From an uncultured Halieaceae bacterium (GTDB lineage: Bacteria > Pseudomonadota > Gammaproteobacteria > Pseudomonadales > Halieaceae), in assembly GCA_913057135.1 (NCBI GenBank), contig CAJXNM010000007.1:16202-80201 (forward strand): DNA of 64,000 nucleotides, in the 5' to 3' direction. The position numbers and the translations under genes are program-made. The notes below the pieces were generated by a model. The model was not told the DNA's origin. It worked only from the letters and a program-made list of their open reading frames with translations, and ran no database searches. Below, one piece after another: positions 17,675 through 25,746 of the stretch; within the stretch, counting starts at the first letter, position 1; the number at the start of each line of letters is the position of its first letter.

Positions 17675-18685
17675 TTATGACAGCGAAGGTGTGGCGACGG
17701 ACAAGCTGGCAAGCAAACCAGCCACAATATCGTCACTGCTAATACCGTCGGCTTCAGCTTCAAAATTCAGCAAAATGCGGTGACGTAATGCCGGCGCCGC
17801 AATCGCCTGAATATCATCAAGGGTGACCGCAAAGCGACCGTTTAATAACGCCAGGGCTTTCGCGCACAGAATAACCGCTTGCCCCGCTCGGGGGCCTGCA
17901 CCCCAACGGACATAGCGTTCAACCTGGGCGTGGCTTCGGTTTTCGGGGCGGGTTGCCCGCACCACATCGGTCACATAGTGCAGCAGTGGGTCGCTGATAT
18001 CGACGTCGCGCACCAGTTGCTGCAGTGCAATGACATCATCGGCGCCCAGTACCGGAGCAACCGATGGGCTGGCACTGCCGGTTGTGCGGCTCAGAATGGC
18101 ACGCTCCTCCTCGGCAGAGGGATAATCCACCCTGACAAAAAGAAGGAAACGGTCTAACTGCGCCTCGGGTAGTGCATAGGTGCCCGCCTGTTCAACCGGG
18201 TTCTGGGTGGCTAATACAAAAAAAGGCGCTGCCAGCTCATAACGCTGTCCACCATAACTGACCGCGCGCTCCTGCATAGCTTCTAGCAGCGCTGCCTGGG
18301 TCTTCGGTGGGGTTCGGTTAATCTCATCGGCCAGCAGTAGCTGGGTAAAAATGGGGCCTTTCTGGAAGGTAAAGATACGCTTACCGGTGCCGTGATCCTC
18401 TTCCAAAATTTCGGTACCGATTAAATCACTGGGCATCAAATCGGGGGTAAATTGCACCCGTTTGAATTCCACCCGCAGGGTCTTGGCCAAGGTGCTGACC
18501 ATTAAGGTTTTGGCCAGGCCTGGCACGCCTTCAAGAATGCAATGACCACCGGCTAACAAGCTCACCAACAACTCTTGCACCACCTGACGCTGCCCCACAA
18601 TAGTGGTGGCAATGGCCTCTTGCACCCCACTTAGCTTCTCGAGCAGTTGGCTAATATCGGTTTCAGATAAGGGTTGATGGGACAT
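17675..18685 (-). CDS. MoxR-family AAA ATPase
   Basis: A 336-residue AAA+ ATPase, chaperone-like. Walker A is [10 protein letters not shown] (near residue 55), Walker [21 protein letters not shown] (near 115), and sensor 1 [20 protein letters not shown] follows, all typical of MoxR. MoxR proteins assist maturation of vWA-containing partners and metal-dependent enzymes. A GAGG ribosome site lies 5 bp before ATG 18685, and the DUF4159 stop is 10 bp upstream. A second MoxR gene is found at 28725; the two are not close copies. Confidence 0.92.
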   Translation of the reverse strand: MSHQPLSETDISQLLEKLSGVQEAIATTIVGQRQVVQELLVSLLAGGHCILEGVPGLAKTLMVSTLAKTLRVEFKRVQFTPDLMPSDLIGTEILEEDHGTGKRIFTFQKGPIFTQLLLADEINRTPPKTQAALLEAMQERAVSYGGQRYELAAPFFVLATQNPVEQAGTYALPEAQLDRFLLFVRVDYPSAEEERAILSRTTGSASPSVAPVLGADDVIALQQLVRDVDISDPLLHYVTDVVRATRPENRSHAQVERYVRWGAGPRAGQAVILCAKALALLNGRFAVTLDDIQAIAAPALRHRILLNFEAEADGISSDDIVAGLLASLSVATPSLS

Positions 18686-18695
18686 AACTACCTCG

Positions 18696-19400
18696 TTAGC
18701 GGGTCATGGCGTAAACCACGATATTGACGGCAAAGCGGGTGTTGTCGGTCACCATGAACCGCTTATTACGAAAATCGTAATCCCACTCGCAGCCGTAATC
18801 TTTGTTGCTGTAGAGAACGGCAATACGACCATCGACCACAATGGCTTTCAGGTACTCGTGTACCAAGCCATCACCCCAACCATTCAGTTCTTGACTGGTT
18901 CTAGGGGGTCCGTCGAATTCAAAAAAGCTGCGGTAAATGGGATGATCATCGGGGATAGTCTGAAGGGCATCGGGACCAAAGAGTTCCGCCATCTGAGCCT
19001 CGAAGCTGGTAGCGAACAGACCGTCAATATCGTGATTACAGTCGTCCACCAGCACAAAACCGCCCTGCTGCACGTAGCGCTTAAAGTGATCGCGCTCGGC
19101 ATGGTTGAAGCGCAGAAGCCTACGGCCGGCCAAGTAGCAAAACGGCGCGTTGAGCATTGCCGGGTCGGCGAGTGCCACTACCCGCTCTGTTGGGTCGACC
19201 CGCAAGGTGGTGTACTCAATAAGGGCATTCAACACATTGGATGGCGCCCGCTCATCAACATTCCAATCACCGGACTCGTATTGCAGCCGAGTAAAGTGGA
19301 AATCAAAGTCCCCCGCTGACGCAAGCGCAGGCTCGAGGGTACGCCCCCGAGCCGGTCCAGCCATCGCCGACAATGCCGCCCCTGCCATCAGCAGACGCAA
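18696..19400 (-). CDS. DUF4159 protein with Tat-like leader; start uncertain
   Basis: The body ([15 protein letters not shown] onward, with [14 protein letters not shown] and [11 protein letters not shown]) matches DUF4159, a glutamine-amidotransferase-like fold commonly encoded beside MoxR/DUF58 genes. The track start at TTG 19400 falls inside a twin-arginine leader: in-frame codons just upstream read [14 protein letters not shown], so translation should begin earlier. No in-frame ATG, GTG or TTG exists between 19400 and the upstream stop. An ATG at 19462 is one base out of frame; a single-base shift would give MVTKTSLEPAAITPTLSRRG. Either a rare start codon is used or the 5' end carries a frameshift or sequence error. 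It lies between PmbA and MoxR. Confidence 0.7.
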   Translation of the reverse strand: MRLLMAGAALSAMAGPARGRTLEPALASAGDFDFHFTRLQYESGDWNVDERAPSNVLNALIEYTTLRVDPTERVVALADPAMLNAPFCYLAGRRLLRFNHAERDHFKRYVQQGGFVLVDDCNHDIDGLFATSFEAQMAELFGPDALQTIPDDHPIYRSFFEFDGPPRTSQELNGWGDGLVHEYLKAIVVDGRIAVLYSNKDYGCEWDYDFRNKRFMVTDNTRFAVNIVVYAMTR

Positions 19401-19479
19401 CAGACCACGCCGCGAGAGCGTGGGCGTGATGGCTGCTGGCTCTAACGACGTCTTGGTGACATCAAAAATTACAGGGTCC

Positions 19480-20856
19480 TCACACAGCGTCTGACAGACT
19501 CGAGAAGGTGAAATCCCGGATCTTCATGGGCGGTATCAGTGACCCATTGATGCGCTGCGGCACACCCAACTCCTCAATGTTATTCAACATAACAATGGGT
19601 GATTCGTTGAAGCGGAAGTTTTTGATGGGGTATTTGATCTCGCCGTCTTCGATGTAGAACGTACCGTCGCGGGTCAAACCCGTGTAAAGCAGTGTTTGAG
19701 GATCGAGTGATCGGATGTACCACGTACGGGTGACCAGCACACCGCGGCGCGTTCCCGCAATCATGTCTTCTAAACTGGCATCGCCGCCGGCCATGATCAC
19801 CTGCACACCGCCACCGAATAATCCACCCCCCGAGTATGCGGTGGGCACATGGGGTACACCGGTCTTCTGGGCCCAGTAACGGCTATTGGGCAGGGTTTTT
19901 ACCACCCCTTTATCGATCCACACGGTCTTCGATACCGGCACACCGTCGGAGGAAAACGCTGGCGTGGGCACATCGGGGTGTAACGGATCGCTCCAGAGCG
20001 TGACACGCTCATCGAACAGCTTTTCACCAATGCGATTGGTGGGGGCGTCCTCGGCGGGTGTCTCCCCCGGCTTGGGTTTTGCACTTAAAAAACTGCGACC
20101 CTCGTCCGCAGAGCGCTGATCCATAGCGCGAGCCATGTTCTGAATTAGGGTGGCGGACGCTGCGGGCTCGAGAATAACCGTATAGCGGCCGGGCTCCATT
20201 TCCCGGGCATCTACCGAGGCCTTGGCTTTCTTCAGGGCGATAGCGGTAGCAGCCCCTGTGTTCATCTTGCGGGTATCGTTGTAATCCCGCGATGCCCAGC
20301 CGGAGCCGCGACCATCTTCGGTACGCACCGTAATGGTGAAGTCGGTGTTGGTGGCCCGGTGATAGGCAAACATGCCCTTATTATTCGCCATGGCAAAGAA
20401 ACCTTTGCTATCTCGCAAAAAGCCCGCGGCGACGGTTTTGGCTTCCCGTGATGGCGCAATGCTGGCCTCGGCCATGGCAGCCCGATCGGCGGGGGTCACT
20501 GCCGCGGTGCTATCGACCCAGGCATTGACCGAGTCGTAGCTAGCGGGCCCCATCAGTGGCATGTACTCGGGGTTCTCTGGTGCCAAGCGCGCCAGTTCCT
20601 CAGAGCGGCGCACGACCTTTTCTAGGGAGGCATCGTCAAACTCGTTGATGGTGGCAGTACCGGTGCGCTTACCAAAGGACGACTGCACTGCCAGGGTAAC
20701 GTCGCTCACTTCCCCTGCGGTCGAAACCGTGTTTCGGGCGTAGCGGATATTGCCCTCAACCGAGCCCTCTAGTCCGCATTCACACTCGTCAGCCTTGGAG
20801 TAAGCCAAGACCTTTTTCAGTAGCGCTTTGGCTTCCTGTTCAGTAAAGATGGTCAT
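19480..20856 (-). CDS. TldE/PmbA-family metalloprotease subunit
   Basis: A 458-residue TldD/PmbA family protein without the HExxxH zinc motif, matching the non-catalytic TldE (PmbA) half of the TldD/E heterodimer, which degrades unfolded peptides and trims modified peptides such as microcins. Family features include the N-terminal ARNTVSTAGEVSDVTLAVQS region, GRYTVILEPAASATLI and the C-terminal YIRSLDPQTLLYTGLTRDGTF. No signal peptide is visible. The track start at TTG 20862 precedes ATG 20856, which has AGGA 6 bp upstream and is preferred. It follows the TldD gene by 36 bp on the same strand. Confidence 0.88.
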   Translation of the reverse strand: MTIFTEQEAKALLKKVLAYSKADECECGLEGSVEGNIRYARNTVSTAGEVSDVTLAVQSSFGKRTGTATINEFDDASLEKVVRRSEELARLAPENPEYMPLMGPASYDSVNAWVDSTAAVTPADRAAMAEASIAPSREAKTVAAGFLRDSKGFFAMANNKGMFAYHRATNTDFTITVRTEDGRGSGWASRDYNDTRKMNTGAATAIALKKAKASVDAREMEPGRYTVILEPAASATLIQNMARAMDQRSADEGRSFLSAKPKPGETPAEDAPTNRIGEKLFDERVTLWSDPLHPDVPTPAFSSDGVPVSKTVWIDKGVVKTLPNSRYWAQKTGVPHVPTAYSGGGLFGGGVQVIMAGGDASLEDMIAGTRRGVLVTRTWYIRSLDPQTLLYTGLTRDGTFYIEDGEIKYPIKNFRFNESPIVMLNNIEELGVPQRINGSLIPPMKIRDFTFSSLSDAV

Positions 20857-20892
20857 GATCAATCCTCAAAAATTAGGCGGGTTGCGACCCGG

Positions 20893-22524
20893 TTAAACGG
20901 ATTTACGGGCGGTGTTAATCACATTCACGCCGTTAAACCGGGTGGTCGGGCAACCATGGGACACTGCGCTGGCTTGCGAGGGCTGGCCCTTGCCATCGAA
21001 GAACGATCCCCCAAGGCGATAATCCGATACGCCTGCCATGGCGGTACACGCGTTCCAGAACTCTTGGGTGTTCGACTGATAGGCCACATCTTCGATCTGC
21101 TCGGTGATCTTGCCGTTTTTGATTTCGTAGAACAGCTGCCCGCCAAATTGGAAGTTGTAACGCTGCTGATCGATAGAGAATGAGCCGCGACCCACGATGT
21201 AAATGCCATCTTCCACATCTTTGATGATGTCATCGGCGCTGAGATCTTCTTTATTGGGCCGCAAGGACACGTTGGGCATGCGCTGGAACTGAACATCGGA
21301 CCAGCTCTGGGCGTAGCAGCAGCCGTGGGACTCGTCCTGGTCAATCATATGAACCTGATCGCGGATGGCCTGATAATTCACCAAAATACCGTCTTTGACC
21401 AAATCCCACTCTTTGGTTTTCACCCCTTCATCGTCGTACTCGACGTAACCCAAGGAATGTTTCTGGGTCTTATCGGCCACCAAATTGACAATATCGGAGC
21501 CATACTGGAACTTGCCGCTACGCCACTTGTCGAGGGTAGCGAAACTGGTGCCGGCGAAGTTCGCCTCGTAACCCAGTACTCGATCGAGCTCCAATGGGTG
21601 GCCCACCGACTCGTGGATGGTCAGCATTAGGTGGTGGGGGTCAAGCACCAGATCGTACTTACCCGGCTCCACTGAGCGCGCTTTCAGTTTGGCCTGCAAT
21701 TGCTTACCCGCGTCGCGGGCGTCTTGCACCATGTCATAGGAGAAACGGTAACCCACATTAGCGCCCTGCACCTGAATCTGCTCTTTTGGATCACCGTCTA
21801 AGTATTCGTAGCCCATGCCCACGGGGTTACACAAACCACTGCGCTGTTTAAAGCCAGAGGCACCGACCGCCGTGGCAAAAAACGGTGTCCACAGCCGGTG
21901 GACGTCCTGATCGATGTAAGAGCCGTCGGTGGACGCAAAGAACTTTTGCTCATTGACTTGAAACAGCACCGACGTGATGAAGTTAGCACCGTTATCGAGG
22001 GCCGCCGCGTTAGCTTCCATTAACAAATCGACTTTGTCTTTGATGGGCACCTCGAAGGCATTTTGCTTGATCGGCGTGCGCCACTGGACATCACCCGCAC
22101 CTTTAACCGGCGCTAACTTGACCGGCTCGGTTTGGAACTTGGCATTGGCTTTGGCCACTGCGACCGCCTGTTGCGCGGTGCGGGCTATGGCTTCAGGTGT
22201 AAGGCTTGAGGTAGCCGCAAAGCCCCAGGTGCCGTTGGCAATGACCCGTATACCAATACCCACCGACTCGGTATTCACAATACCGTCGACCCGCAATTCC
22301 TGGGCGGTCACGAACTGATTGAGGTAGCGACCAATACGGGCATCGGCATAGGAAGCGCCAGCTTCGGTAGCGGCATTAAGGGCAATATTCGCTAGCTGCT
22401 TCTTTTGAGCGAAATCCATACCGGTTGCCACCAGCGCCTCGGCGGATACTCGGCTACCCGTAATAGGCAGTACCAAACCGGCAGCGCCTACCCCCGTCAG
22501 TTTCACAAAATCCCGTCTGTGCAT
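20893..22524 (-). CDS. TldD-family metalloprotease with Tat signal
   Basis: A 543-residue TldD-type protein carrying the zinc motif HESVGH (about residues 303-308) and the later Cys/His-rich DESHGCCYAQSW. The N-terminus MHRRDFVKLTGVGAAGLVLP is a twin-arginine leader, unlike the cytoplasmic E. coli TldD. It therefore appears to be exported folded, perhaps carrying the leaderless PmbA partner. A GGGAG ribosome site lies 5 bp before the ATG. It is the first gene of the minus-strand run leading into DUF4159, MoxR, DUF58 and Bat-like genes, suggesting a coordinated envelope proteolysis or maturation system. Confidence 0.9.
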   Translation of the reverse strand: MHRRDFVKLTGVGAAGLVLPITGSRVSAEALVATGMDFAQKKQLANIALNAATEAGASYADARIGRYLNQFVTAQELRVDGIVNTESVGIGIRVIANGTWGFAATSSLTPEAIARTAQQAVAVAKANAKFQTEPVKLAPVKGAGDVQWRTPIKQNAFEVPIKDKVDLLMEANAAALDNGANFITSVLFQVNEQKFFASTDGSYIDQDVHRLWTPFFATAVGASGFKQRSGLCNPVGMGYEYLDGDPKEQIQVQGANVGYRFSYDMVQDARDAGKQLQAKLKARSVEPGKYDLVLDPHHLMLTIHESVGHPLELDRVLGYEANFAGTSFATLDKWRSGKFQYGSDIVNLVADKTQKHSLGYVEYDDEGVKTKEWDLVKDGILVNYQAIRDQVHMIDQDESHGCCYAQSWSDVQFQRMPNVSLRPNKEDLSADDIIKDVEDGIYIVGRGSFSIDQQRYNFQFGGQLFYEIKNGKITEQIEDVAYQSNTQEFWNACTAMAGVSDYRLGGSFFDGKGQPSQASAVSHGCPTTRFNGVNVINTARKSV

Positions 22525-22860
22525 AGGTCTCCCTCAGAGAGTGATGAGCAGTTAGGTGCTGCCCTCGGAAAGGTGATTGGCAACTCTACTGCATGGATGT
22601 CGTTGTGCAAATGCTGATTAAACTGACGGTTAGTACGAACCAACCTTCCCATTGGTGCTGTATCGCGACAAAAACGTGTCCAGTCCCAAGCCCTTAACCG
22701 GTATAACCCAGTCGAGAAATGCGACTTACATCCCAATCGACGGCCCCACTGTGCGACGGAATCGACAAATTAGCTGATACAAACTATGCGCGGTGCACAA
22801 CCCCCCTAAACTGAACCTCAAAGACAGAAACGCCTTTGTAGAGTGGTAAGGAGGCCAGTG
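22525..22860. other. Divergent intergenic region, no gene seen
   Basis: This 336-bp gap lies between the divergent TldD gene and a small plus-strand gene, so it should hold promoters for both. The 77-aa and 94-aa minus ORFs here lack recognisable features and overlap the real genes. TCGACA, a 17-bp spacer and TATGCG is a weak plus-strand candidate. Nothing else stands out. Confidence 0.3.
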
Positions 22861-23079
22861 ATGTGTTGGGTTCGCAGTAAAATATTTCCCGGCGCCGATA
22901 AAACCGATTTGATGCAAGCGATGGATCATACGACCCGTGCGTTGCTCGAACGTAACCTGTCGCCCCAGGAACGACGCAACGTGGATCATGTGGTCGTGCA
23001 TCCGCGACAAAGCACCTATGAAATCCGCTTCAAGGACAAGCGGGTGCTCATGATCGATTCGGCGGCGCTAACACCCTAA
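22861..23079 (+). CDS. Small protein of unknown function
   Basis: A 72-residue protein. I do not recognise the family. The start is well supported: AAGGAGG, a full Shine-Dalgarno match, lies 6 bp before ATG 22861; the track start at 22843 ignores it. The N-terminal half is helical and charged (TDLMQAMDHTTRALLERNLS), and the C-terminal half looks like beta strands (VDHVVVHPRQSTYEIRFKDKRVLMID). No signal or membrane helix is visible. It stands alone between two minus-strand clusters. The strong ribosome site suggests it is expressed. Confidence 0.6.
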   Translation: MCWVRSKIFPGADKTDLMQAMDHTTRALLERNLSPQERRNVDHVVVHPRQSTYEIRFKDKRVLMIDSAALTP

Positions 23080-23089
23080 AACCTTGCAC

Positions 23090-23133
23090 CTTAAGACCGT
23101 GCACCTTGAGACCGCCACTTTGAGACCGTGCAC
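23090..23133. repeat. Three short tandem repeats between convergent genes
   Basis: Units CTTAAGACCGTGCAC, CTTGAGACCGCCAC and TTTGAGACCGTGCAC (15, 14 and 15 bp) lie in the gap between the 72-aa gene and the S9 peptidase stop. A non-coding minisatellite-like duplication; no hairpin terminator is seen. Confidence 0.75.
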
Positions 23134-23148
23134 CTCGGGTCCGTCGCA

Positions 23149-25569
23149 TCACTGCCCGGTGACACCCTCACCGATGGTGCTGTCGAATAATTTAAGGATG
23201 CGACGGTATTGATCGAGCCAGCTCTCGGGATGCACATAGCCGTGGGGCTCGAGCGGGTACGACGCCAACTCCCAGTGCTCTTTTTCCAGCTCAATCAAGC
23301 GCTGAGCCAAGCGCACCGAATCCTTGTAAAACACATTGTCATCGAGCATGCCGTGACTGATGAGCAGGTGTCCCTGTAATCCCTCGGCAAATTCAATGGC
23401 TGAACTGCGGTGGTGTGCCTCAGGATCCACCTCTGGGGTATTTAAAATTGACCCCGTATAACCATGATTGTAATGGCGCCAATCGGTGACTGGGCGCAGT
23501 GCAGCACCCGCTTTAAAGCCTTCCGGTGCTTTGAACAGCGCCATAAAGGTCATGAAACCACCGTACGATCCCCCGTAAATACCGATTCTGTCGGGGTCGG
23601 CGTTGTGCTCGGTGACCAACCAATTGACACCGTCAATGTAGTCCTCCAGTTCGGGGGTTCCCATTTGTCGATAAATGGCGGTTCGTCAATCGCGGCCATA
23701 ACCTTCACTGGCACGGTAATCCATGTTGAGCACGTGGTAGCCCCGGGCGGTGAGCAGGTTGTGGAACATCTGCTCGCGAAAATAGTAGGGGAATTTGTGG
23801 TGGGTGTTCTGGGTATACCCTGCACCGTGAACAAACAAAACCGCCGGGCGCGGCCCACTAAAGCTCGGGTCTGCCGGATAAAACTTGGACCAAATCGGGC
23901 GATCGACCACGGATGATGGCACCGCCACAAATTGTGGCTGCTGCCAGGTCAAGGTGCGATACCGGTCCGTAAGGGTATCGGTTGTGGCGTAACGTTGCCC
24001 CGTAGCGATATCGAGTACCGTCGCCTGAGTGGGGCTATAGGAGGATGAGTAGCGCAGCAAGACCCGCTGGTGCCAGTGGTCTAGGGTGAACGACTCCACA
24101 CCCATGAGCTCGGTGAGGCGCTGCAAGCTACCGTCCTTGCCATCGATGCGATAGAGGTCCCACTCGCTTGGATGCGATTGATTACTTAGGGCAAAAACCC
24201 GCTGACCATCGTGGGTCCACACCGGTGAGCGCAGTTCGAATTCTCCTTTGGTGAGTTGCCGCTGCTTGCCTTCCGGTGACACGGTGTAGAGCTGGGCATA
24301 ACCGGTCTGCTCCGACAGGAACCAGGCATCAGCACTTTGGGGTACCCAACCCATCTCGTTAAAGTCCCAGTTAATCCACGCCAAATCCGTTAATCGGTGT
24401 AGCGTCTGGGTAGCTTGTGTCGGCGCATCGAGGCTAACAATCCAGCGATCCTTGTGGTCGATGGCCATGATTTGAACCAGTGCCCGAGCCTGCTGCGGGT
24501 GCCACTGGATATCGCTAATGACCACCGGACGCGGGTCATCCGCATCGTGTAATGGCAGATCTTGGGCCTGCTTGAGTACCGCTAGCGGATCGCTATCTCG
24601 GCCGGGCAACGCATCAAGGGCTATGGGGAACTGCTGACGGGTCTGCAAGTCCAGCAGCATCAACGACTGGGGCTGGGGCGCTTCGCGGCCAACTAAACGG
24701 CGCACATCTTCTATTTCCACATAACCCGAGTCGGTAACGAAGCGAGGCATCTTATCGGGCTGCCCACCACGCTCACCGGCGGGCGCCAGCACCAATAACA
24801 ACCAGCGCCCATCGGCGGATAAATGCCGAGCCAGGGCCTTGTGCTCGTCACCTAAATACCAAGGTGCCGGACCAGTTGTCGGCGCCACCTGTGCTCTGCG
24901 CTCACGCTGCTGCTGTTGCTGCTGTCGATTGTCCGCAGTCCGAGCCAAGGTACTGAATAGGCGACGTTGATCCTGCTCCAATCCCGGCTCAGGGGTTTTG
25001 TGGGGGTCTGGCTGGAATCGCAAATCGGTTAACGGATAGGCAGCACCGGCGGCCAAATCCTTGTACCACCACTGGTTTGCGCTGAGAAAAAAGACCCCGG
25101 CATCATCGGCAGCGAAGTGGGCATCCACCACCGGCTCGGTACCACTAAACAGCAGCTGCAGCGGCGTTTCGGGGACAGCGGCCGCTGCGGTCACGTTATC
25201 GGCCACAGGCTGCGAGCCAGCCACGCCGAGTTTGCGCAACAGTAACTGCCCGTCACGGATCGAGAGCAGCTGCGTACCCGATGCATCAAGCCGTTGCCAG
25301 GGCCCATCGACAGCGGGGTAGTCAGCATCGGCAACAAGACTTGTCACACCCTCGTTGGCCATAGAGTAAAGGTCGCGCACATCACTGCCCGCGCGTTTAA
25401 CCCGATACCAATATCCCTGGTCATTACCCTGCCACCAGGCCGACTCCACCGGTGCACCTATCCAGTCCGGGTGTTGCATGATGGTCTTAAGGTCAACACC
25501 CTCGGCGGCGGTCACTGACCACGTTAGCAACGCCCCAACAATCAGTCCAAAACCACGCAGAGAACTCAC
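23149..25569 (-). pseudogene. S9-family prolyl-oligopeptidase-type gene interrupted by one TGA
   Basis: The track shows two ORFs (23686-25581 and 23149-23664), but they are in the same frame, separated by one TGA at 23686-23688. The sequence reads YRASEGYGRD[20 protein letters not shown]; family members have Trp in that place (GRDWR), so TGG to TGA explains the break at codon 628 of about 806. The beta-propeller half lies upstream; the whole catalytic triad lies downstream: Ser in YGGSYGGF (about 668), Asp in MLDDNV (about 744) and His in [11 protein letters not shown] (about 776). GTG 25569 with GGAG 6 bp upstream is the preferred start and begins a signal peptide. The stop context is TGA-C, known to be leaky. 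It could be a fresh pseudogene, a sequence error or a readthrough gene. Confidence 0.85.
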
Positions 25570-25656
25570 ATGATGCTCCAAAACTGGGATATCACCCCAT
25601 AGTAACCACAGCGCGGCGTTATTGCATCGCCAGTAGCTACATGACCTCGCTGACGA

Positions 25657-25746
25657 CTGTCACATCGCTCAAGGCTGTCACATCGCTCAAGGCTGTCATA
25701 CCGCTCAAGGCTGTCATACCGCTCAAGGCTGTCATACCGCTAACGG
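25657..25746. repeat. Five 18-bp tandem repeats
   Basis: Units are CTGTCACATCGCTCAAGG (two copies), CTGTCATACCGCTCAAGG (two copies) and CTGTCATACCGCTAACGG. They fill most of the gap between the S9 peptidase start and the stop of the transglutaminase gene, overlapping its last 7 bp. The pairwise-identical copies indicate stepwise slippage or unequal exchange. They could affect transcription into the S9 gene. Confidence 0.92.

Noticed and set aside
23686-23688. Selenocysteine codon, given the nearby selD
   Set aside because: The position is Trp in the S9 family, not Cys, and no SECIS-like or selA/selB evidence is present.
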